In this document: one piece after another, positions 6,648-10,142 of the stretch
How the letters are laid out: each line of letters starts with the position of its first letter
How positions within the stretch are numbered: the stretch's first letter is position 1
Assembly: GCA_012512995.1 (NCBI GenBank)
Contig: JAAZDA010000109.1
Location: 1 to 10,142, forward strand
Source: Clostridiales bacterium
GTDB taxonomy: Bacteria; Bacillota; Clostridia; Lachnospirales; Lachnospiraceae
Length of the DNA: 10,142 nucleotides
Direction of reading: 5' to 3'
The notes under the pieces: model-generated
Database searches by the model: none
Seen by the model: the letters and a program-made list of their open reading frames with translations, nothing else
What the model was told of the DNA's origin: nothing
Position numbers and translations under genes: made by a program

Positions 6648-7573
6648 ACCATTTTTTTGTCATTTACCAGGAAATGGCATACTCCTTGCTTGATTTTGTT
6701 ACTGATCCAGTACTTGGAATTGCTCAGGATGTAAGCGTCTACTGGAACAGCAGAGGCCTTATCCATTACTTCCAGCATTCGGTCGTAGCCGTTCATGCTT
6801 TTGTCGCGTGCTACTTTTCGATAGGTATTTTTCACTCCATTCCATGTCTCGGATTTCAATACATCAAACTGACCATCCAACTGTGTCGAGCGTAATTCAT
6901 CAATGCTGCATCGGATGGATTCTGCCGCAAAGAAATCAATCCGTCGTTCACTTAGATCTTCGGCATATTCTCCACCACAATTGTTTGCATTTATTTCATG
7001 CCCGGCATCATCACCATAGGCATCATACAGAGCGTTGATATAGGTGTGCTCACGTTCTTCGTCAATAGCATCTGGAACTGGTATTGGAGTGGGCCTTGGA
7101 ATTGCGGCTATACAGGCATCCAATTCTTTTACCGCATCGGATGGCTCGTGGACAGCTTCACGAACAGTTCTTTCGGAAGGCAGAAGTGCCTGCATTGTGG
7201 CGATAAAGCCCTCCACAACCTTGTCAACAATGGCATCCTCATCCGGAAAATCGTTTTCAGTATCAAAACCCAGGTGTTTAGCCAGTTGCTCTTGCGCATC
7301 CCCAGAGTACGGCAGTCTGCTTTTAAAGAATTGATCCAATGAATTCACCGACAGGTTTCTTTTGAAGTATCGCAGATGATCCTTGTTAAAAGTCTTCCCG
7401 TCGGAACTGAGAATATTATCGTAGAACTTCGACTTGTGATCAACAAAGAAGCTACAGTCACTTTTCTCTTCGCTCACCATGGAAGAGAAAAGAGCAACCA
7501 TAAAATCAGCTTTTCCTTCATCTCCATTACTGAAGTTGTCATACAAAAAGTTGAATTCGCCCTTAAATCCCAT
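6635..7573 (-). CDS. ABC-3C system CTD protein with unrecognised N-terminal domain
   Basis: I place the start at the ATG ending at 7573 (312 residues): AGGGAGGAAG (minus strand, 7579-7588) is well spaced for it, while the earlier ATG at 7591 would put this site inside the gene. The C-terminal part (about 209-312) fits the ABC-3C C-terminal domain: RRIDFFAAESIRCSIDELR, a WNGVKNTYRKVARD segment, and WISNKIKQGVCHFLVNDKKMVW near the end, where GxCHxLVND-x-x-x-W is characteristic. A proline-rich linker (157-168, IPRPTPIPVPDA) separates it from a mostly helical N-terminal part (1-156). In ABC-3C systems this part carries the effector or an adaptor. I see no nuclease, protease, TIR or membrane motif, so its function is unknown. 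It is the first gene of the operon; its end overlaps the next start by 13 bases. Confidence 0.8.
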   Translation of the reverse strand: MGFKGEFNFLYDNFSNGDEGKADFMVALFSSMVSEEKSDCSFFVDHKSKFYDNILSSDGKTFNKDHLRYFKRNLSVNSLDQFFKSRLPYSGDAQEQLAKHLGFDTENDFPDEDAIVDKVVEGFIATMQALLPSERTVREAVHEPSDAVKELDACIAAIPRPTPIPVPDAIDEEREHTYINALYDAYGDDAGHEINANNCGGEYAEDLSERRIDFFAAESIRCSIDELRSTQLDGQFDVLKSETWNGVKNTYRKVARDKSMNGYDRMLEVMDKASAVPVDAYILSNSKYWISNKIKQGVCHFLVNDKKMVWKQ

Positions 7574-7580
7574 CTGATCT

Positions 7581-7588
7581 TCCTCCCT
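7581..7588 (-). promoter_or_regulatory. Ribosome binding site deciding the CTD-protein start
   Basis: On the minus strand this reads AGGGAGGA, eight bases after the GGAGG core to the ATG at 7573. It selects that ATG over the ATG at 7591, which lies upstream of the site. Confidence 0.7.
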
Positions 7589-7600
7589 CATAGTACTTTT

Positions 7601-7635
7601 AGGAAACCCTAGGAATTCAAAGGAATGCTAAGGAA
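7601..7635. repeat. Four AGGAA repeats at exact 10-bp spacing (candidate operator or anti-SD array)
   Basis: AGGAA occurs on the + strand at 7601, 7611, 7621 and 7631, three of the four followed by T, so all copies fall on one face of the helix. They lie between the candidate promoter and the ribosome binding site of the ABC-3C operon. On the operon transcript they read UUCCU, which is complementary to the AGGAA inside the ribosome binding site, so either protein binding to DNA or RNA pairing could be meant. Confidence 0.5.
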
Positions 7636-7639
7636 TCGG

Positions 7640-7650
7640 CGACTAAGTCG
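7640..7650. promoter_or_regulatory. Perfect 11-bp palindrome CGACT-A-AGTCG
   Basis: A 5-bp inverted repeat with a one-base centre sits directly behind the fourth AGGAA repeat, within the leader of the ABC-3C operon. It is short enough to arise by chance, but position and proximity to the phased repeats make a regulator site plausible. Confidence 0.35.
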
Positions 7651-7698
7651 GTTTGTTATGCTTGTCTTAGAAAGCGAGGAAAAATATATCTTATGTCT

Positions 7699-7727
7699 AT
7701 TTTAACCATTATATGCAATGAGTTCAA
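7699..7727 (-). promoter_or_regulatory. Candidate sigma-A promoter of the ABC-3C operon
   Basis: On the minus strand TTGAAC (7727-7722) and TAAAAT (7704-7699) are separated by 17 bases, each a fair match to the sigma-A consensus. A TATAAT lies inside the spacer but has no matching -35. The resulting leader would be roughly 120 bases long and would carry the AGGAA/UUCCU repeats and the palindrome. Confidence 0.45.
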
Positions 7728-7828
7728 TTTGATTTGGTGATTTTGCCCATGATTTTATCACAATAACGACCAAATTAAGTGCAAAAAACAGCACATTGCG
7801 AACACGCATCAATTAAAGGAGCCAAGCG

Positions 7829-7867
7829 ATGAACACAGAAGTCAGAAGAACAATCCGGCCACCATAG
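7829..7867 (+). CDS. Possible 12-codon leader peptide or truncated gene start
   Basis: AAAGGAG ends seven bases before the ATG, an ideal spacing. The product MNTEVRRTIRPP stops at TAG 7865-7867. A strong ribosome binding site on such a short frame, upstream of a terminator and the sigma-like gene, would fit a leader peptide, but a gene beheaded by deletion is equally possible. The frame one base over continues to 7920 (ATIEAGHLTAVIPKPTEG), compatible with an old frameshift. Confidence 0.25.
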   Translation: MNTEVRRTIRPP

Positions 7868-7976
7868 AGGCAGGCCATCTCACAGCAGTAATTCCTAAAC
7901 CCACGGAAGGAATGTCCCGAAATGGATGTTCTTCCACATAACAAATAAAAACCCATAAGTCTGAGTGCGCATAAGA

Positions 7977-8113
7977 CGGCGGGAAGCACATAGAAGCCAC
8001 AAGAATCCGATACCGGAATCTTGGCTCTGATGCTTTTCACCGTTCTTAGCGTGCCCGTTTTCTGGTGCCAGGAGTCGGTGAATCACCGGCTCCTTTTTTC
8101 GTGCTTCCCGCCG
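7977..8113 (+). ncRNA. Candidate structured RNA: 13-bp closing helix around two hairpins
   Basis: CGGCGGGAAGCAC (7977-7989) is perfectly complementary to GTGCTTCCCGCCG (8101-8113). Between them lie a hairpin (7995-8026: AGCC, a two-base bulge, AAGAATCCG, loop ATAC, CGGAATCTT, GGCT, one internal mismatch) and the terminator hairpin at 8071-8093. The fold would be a three-way junction just upstream of the sigma-like gene. It does not match a riboswitch or T-box that I know. Alternatives are a small inverted-repeat element of 137 bp (no target duplication seen) or chance pairing. Confidence 0.4.
8071..8099 (+). terminator. Intrinsic terminator upstream of the sigma-like gene
   Basis: GGAGTCGGTG (8071-8080) pairs with CACCGGCTCC (8084-8093) over 10 base pairs with one wobble and a three-base loop, followed by six T. 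It ends whatever is transcribed from the left, or acts as an attenuator for 8143-8775. It also argues against a translation start at 8065 for the sigma-like gene. Confidence 0.8.
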
Positions 8114-8142
8114 CAGCAAGAGCTCAGCGGAAAGGACGAGAT

Positions 8143-8775
8143 ATGCCAAGAGGCAAGAGTAAGGACTACTCAGCACTTTTCGGAGGACTGGACCTGCCGA
8201 AGGATCGCTTTGACGCAGACAGAGAAGGCTACGTCGACAAAGAGGGCAACTACCATTTCAACACGGTGACCGGGATCGGCATGGGATCTGTAACACCGTC
8301 TGTGATCAAACTGCATGGAGAAAATGGCGAAGACAACTCGAAATGGATCGAGTTCTTAGCAGGTGAGGATCACGCAGTAAATATCCAGAAGCGGAACGAC
8401 GAGGACCACGAGGATGAGCGCTATGCCTATTTCAAGAAGAACACCGATCCTGATTCCGAAGAAGCGGATACCACACCGGATCCGATGGATCTTGAATCCT
8501 ACCGTAGATGGAGTGAATCCCAGGAGACGGAAGAGTGTGAGGAAGAAGATCGCGTAGCGGACTTCGTTCATGAATTCCTCTGCATGCTCTCCGATGACGA
8601 GCAGAAGATCATGTTCGGCGTGTTTGGCATGGATGAGAAGCAGAAGGATGTCGCTAACGAAGTGGGCAGAAAGCCCCAGTCGGTCAGCCGCAGTATCGAC
8701 CGCATCATGAAGCGTCTGGAAAAGGAGCTTGCCGAAAAGCTTGGTTACCACGGCGAGGACCGGTCGAAAGAGTAA
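8143..8775 (+). CDS. Sigma-70 region 4-like protein of a mobile element
   Basis: The start is the ATG at 8143 (210 residues), with AAGGA (8132-8136) six bases upstream; the longer frame from 8065 would run through a terminator hairpin. The C-terminal quarter (about 137-195) has the sigma-70 region 4 pattern: LSDDEQKIMFGVFGMDEKQKDVANEVGRKPQSVSRSIDRI in pieces, i.e. a helix, a QKDVANEVG turn and a recognition helix PQSVSRSIDRIMKRLEKEL. The first 135 residues lack sigma region 2, so it is unlikely to be a full sigma factor; they are polar and very acidic (clusters near 80-110 and 125-137). Such proteins accompany replication or late-regulation genes of Firmicute phages and integrative elements. 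It heads the right-hand + strand module. Role as transcription regulator is inferred. Confidence 0.75.
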   Translation: MPRGKSKDYSALFGGLDLPKDRFDADREGYVDKEGNYHFNTVTGIGMGSVTPSVIKLHGENGEDNSKWIEFLAGEDHAVNIQKRNDEDHEDERYAYFKKNTDPDSEEADTTPDPMDLESYRRWSESQETEECEEEDRVADFVHEFLCMLSDDEQKIMFGVFGMDEKQKDVANEVGRKPQSVSRSIDRIMKRLEKELAEKLGYHGEDRSKE

Positions 8776-8803
8776 GCCGGTTGATTTCTATGGTCCTTAG
8801 TAG

Positions 8804-8829
8804 GAGGGAAGTGAGTTTTTTCTTCCCTC
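8804..8829 (+). other. 8-bp perfect hairpin between sigma-like and DUF3846 genes
   Basis: GAGGGAAG (8804-8811) and CTTCCCTC (8822-8829) flank a 10-base loop TGAGTTTTTT. No T tract follows the stem, so it is not a standard terminator; it may stabilise or separate the two transcript parts. The downstream gene has its own strong site AAAAGGAG (8854-8861). Confidence 0.4.
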
Positions 8830-8868
8830 TGCCACTATACACCAAACGATCTGAAAAGGAGAAAAATC

Positions 8869-9240
8869 ATGGACAAGACATGGAAAGTTGTGGTCGCGGA
8901 AGCAGGAAAAAAGGCGGAAGTAAGGGAGATCCCGGCAAACTATGAGGCATTAAGAAAGCTCGTCGGAGGACCAATCGAGGTCACCAGTCCGCTCTCTGAT
9001 GATACTGCGGTGATCTGTAATGAAGTCGGAAAGCTTATCGGGCTTCCGATGAACCGTCTCCTCCGGGACCAGGATGGAAACGCGGCTGATGTGTACTGCG
9101 GCACGATCATCTGCATCGGTGCAAGGCCAGCGGACGAGGATTTCAGTTCACTTACCGATATCGAGGCGGCAATCTATCTGATGCTGTACAACGACCCGGA
9201 GTTCAGCGCATCGAAGGGAGACAGGAAAAATGGCAGATGA
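8869..9240 (+). CDS. DUF3846 domain protein
   Basis: The 123-residue protein is a full-length match in layout to DUF3846: a first strand WKVVVAEAGKKAEVREIP (5-22), VGGPIEVTSPL (32-42), AVICNEVGKLIGLPMNR (47-63), DVYCGTIICIG (74-84) and EDFSSLTDIE (90-99). DUF3846 proteins are small cytoplasmic proteins of unknown biochemical function that occur on phages, plasmids and conjugative elements of Firmicutes. A strong ribosome binding site (AAAAGGAG, seven bases before ATG 8869) supports the start. The end overlaps the start of the helicase gene by 11 bases, so the two are co-translated. Confidence 0.85.
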   Translation: MDKTWKVVVAEAGKKAEVREIPANYEALRKLVGGPIEVTSPLSDDTAVICNEVGKLIGLPMNRLLRDQDGNAADVYCGTIICIGARPADEDFSSLTDIEAAIYLMLYNDPEFSASKGDRKNGR

Positions 9241-10142
9241 GAAGACAAGACCTTTTCTTCCAATGCCGGTCAAAGTAAGGCCTTACGCACACCAGCAGGC
9301 GGGGTATGACTTCGCCTGCCGGATCTTTGGATTATACGACGGCAGGATCCGGTCGCATGGGGTGGCGTTCCTCATGGAAATGGGAACCGGCAAGACGCTT
9401 ACCAGTATCGGCGTTGCGGGCGCGCTCTACCAGTTCGGACTGGTAAACCGCATCCTCGTGGCCTGCCCGCTGTCGATCACCGGGGTGTGGGAAGAGGAGT
9501 TTCATGCGTTCGCCGACTATCCGGTGAATATCACAGTGTTAAAAGGCACGAGTGAGAAGAAGCGCCAGCAGATCGATCAGATCCCGTCCGAGGGCCTGCA
9601 GGTTCTGGTTGTCAATTACGAATCCGCATGGCGGCTGGAAGAAGAACTCTTAAGGTTCGATGCGGACCTCATTATCGCCGATGAGGGGCACAAACTGAAA
9701 GACAATCGGTCCCGCCAGTCCAAGGGCATGCAGCATCTCGGGGATAAGGCCAGATACAAGCTGCTCCTTACCGGGACGGTGATCACGAACCGTGAGATCG
9801 ACGTATTCTCCCAGTACCGATTCCTGGACAGCAGGATCTTCGGCACGAGCTTCTACGCTTTCCGAAACCGCTACTTTGACATGACGGGCTACGGCAACCA
9901 CATCCCGGTCTTCCGTCAGTCGATGGCGGAGGACTTCTTAAAGAGGATGCACTGTATTGCCTACCGCGTGACGAAGGAAGAGTGTCTGGACCTGCCAGAG
10001 ATCCGGGAAGAGGTCCGCAAGGTCGAGCTGGAGCCGAAAGCAATGCGGATGTATGAAGAGCTGCAGGAGGACTGCTACACAGAGCTCAAAGATTCCGAAG
10101 TGACAGCCGCGAATGTCCTGACGAAGATGCTCCGGCTCTCCC
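9230..10142 (+). CDS. SNF2-type DEAD/DEAH-box helicase, 3'-truncated by window edge
   Basis: From ATG 9230 the frame is open to the window end (304 codons). AGGGAG (9215-9220) precedes the start by nine bases. The N-terminal helicase domain is complete: a Q-like YAHQQAGYDFA (19-29), Walker A MEMGTGKT (49-56), motif Ia ILVACPLSITGVW (75-87), motif II IIADEGHKLKD (148-158; DEGH instead of the common DESH/DEAH) and motif III LLLTGTVITN (178-187). The second RecA-like domain with the arginine finger lies beyond the window. This is the compact SNF2-related helicase found in replication modules of Firmicute phages and integrative elements, probably an ATP-dependent DNA translocase. Base composition is clearly more GC-rich than in the defence genes to the left. 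Confidence 0.9.
   Translation, partial: MADEKTRPFLPMPVKVRPYAHQQAGYDFACRIFGLYDGRIRSHGVAFLMEMGTGKTLTSIGVAGALYQFGLVNRILVACPLSITGVWEEEFHAFADYPVNITVLKGTSEKKRQQIDQIPSEGLQVLVVNYESAWRLEEELLRFDADLIIADEGHKLKDNRSRQSKGMQHLGDKARYKLLLTGTVITNREIDVFSQYRFLDSRIFGTSFYAFRNRYFDMTGYGNHIPVFRQSMAEDFLKRMHCIAYRVTKEECLDLPEIREEVRKVELEPKAMRMYEELQEDCYTELKDSEVTAANVLTKMLRLS

Larger units (their letters stand above)
7574..8142. other. Long non-coding region between the ABC-3C operon and the sigma-like gene
   Basis: The left part is the control region of the ABC-3C operon. Nested inverted repeats ATTTGGT/ACCAAAT (7732-7738, 7769-7775) and GTGAT/ATCAC (7737-7741, 7757-7761) lie upstream of its candidate promoter. To the right, AAAGGAG (7815-7821) precedes an ATG at 7829 that opens only 12 codons (MNTEVRRTIRPP), perhaps a leader peptide or the truncated start of a lost gene. 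Another + frame stays open from about 7754 to 7920 without a start codon. The rest is a structured segment described separately. No tRNA or recognisable riboswitch was seen. Confidence 0.6.

Noticed and set aside
6808..7342. Several + strand ORFs opposite the CTD-protein gene, one histidine-rich
   Set aside because: They are antisense shadows of a well-supported overlapping operon, without ribosome binding sites; the histidines come from complementing Asp/Met-rich codons.
7574..7591. Six extra residues at the start of the ABC-3C CTD protein (ATG at 7591)
   Set aside because: The strong AGGGAGGA site lies downstream of that ATG and is correctly spaced for the ATG at 7573.
7601..7635. CRISPR-like array from the regular AGGAA spacing
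   Set aside because: The repeat unit is only five bases with a 10-base period, far too short for CRISPR repeats and spacers; no cas genes are present.
7977..8113. Insertion-sequence ends
   Set aside because: The interior has no transposase frame and no target duplication flanks the 13-bp arms, so only a mini-element remains possible and is kept as an alternative.
8065..8142. 26-residue N-terminal extension of the sigma-like protein
   Set aside because: It would be translated through a strong terminator hairpin with a T tract and lacks a ribosome binding site, whereas ATG 8143 has AAGGA at good spacing.
7813..8176. Minus-strand ORFs across the structured region
   Set aside because: They run antisense through the terminator and both arms of the inverted repeat, have low-quality composition and no ribosome binding sites.

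Overview
The window looks like an accessory region of a low-to-moderate-GC Firmicute (Bacillota), probably a gut-type Clostridia or Erysipelotrichia relative. Support comes from strong AGGAGG-type ribosome binding sites, a Wzx/Wzy exopolysaccharide locus, and mobile-element genes (sigma-like region 4 protein, DUF3846, SNF2-type helicase) of the kind found in Firmicute prophages and conjugative elements. The genus cannot be read from the sequence.

Layout. (1) 1-2062, + strand: the end of a capsule/exopolysaccharide cluster, with a flippase cut by the window edge and a Wzy-like polymerase. (2) About 2040-2561: a junction zone. The wzy stop codon lies inside a decayed reading frame resembling a DUF4315-type conjugative-element protein with an internal stop; two small candidate ORFs follow. 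(3) 2562-3995, + strand: a DUF4062 protein with a TIR/SIR2-like N-terminal domain, a coiled coil and a beta-rich C-terminal half. (4) 3996-4353: possible remnants of a minus-strand mobile-element operon and a strong + strand terminator. (5) 7573-4354, minus strand: a compact operon of three overlapping genes that I read as an ABC-three-component (ABC-3C) conflict/defence system: a CTD protein with an unrecognised N-terminal half, a winged-helix middle component, and an SMC/Rad50-like ATPase with a zinc hook. (6) 7574-8142: the upstream control region of that operon (candidate promoter, four exactly 10-bp-spaced AGGAA repeats, an 11-bp palindrome), then a structured non-coding segment with a 13-bp inverted repeat enclosing two hairpins, one an intrinsic terminator. 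(7) 8143-10142, + strand: a visibly more GC-rich mobile-element module of sigma-70 region 4-like protein, DUF3846 protein and SNF2 helicase, cut by the window end.

Interpretation. The DUF4062 gene and the ABC-3C operon face each other between mobile-element fragments, as expected for cargo in a defence island on a prophage or integrative element that lies beside a polysaccharide locus. In ABC-3C systems the SMC-like ATPase and middle component are thought to sense an invader and license the effector carried on the CTD protein. Here no catalytic effector domain is recognisable on the CTD protein, so its N-terminal half, and possibly the neighbouring DUF4062 protein, are the most interesting unknowns. 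Everything about function is inferred from motifs and gene order.
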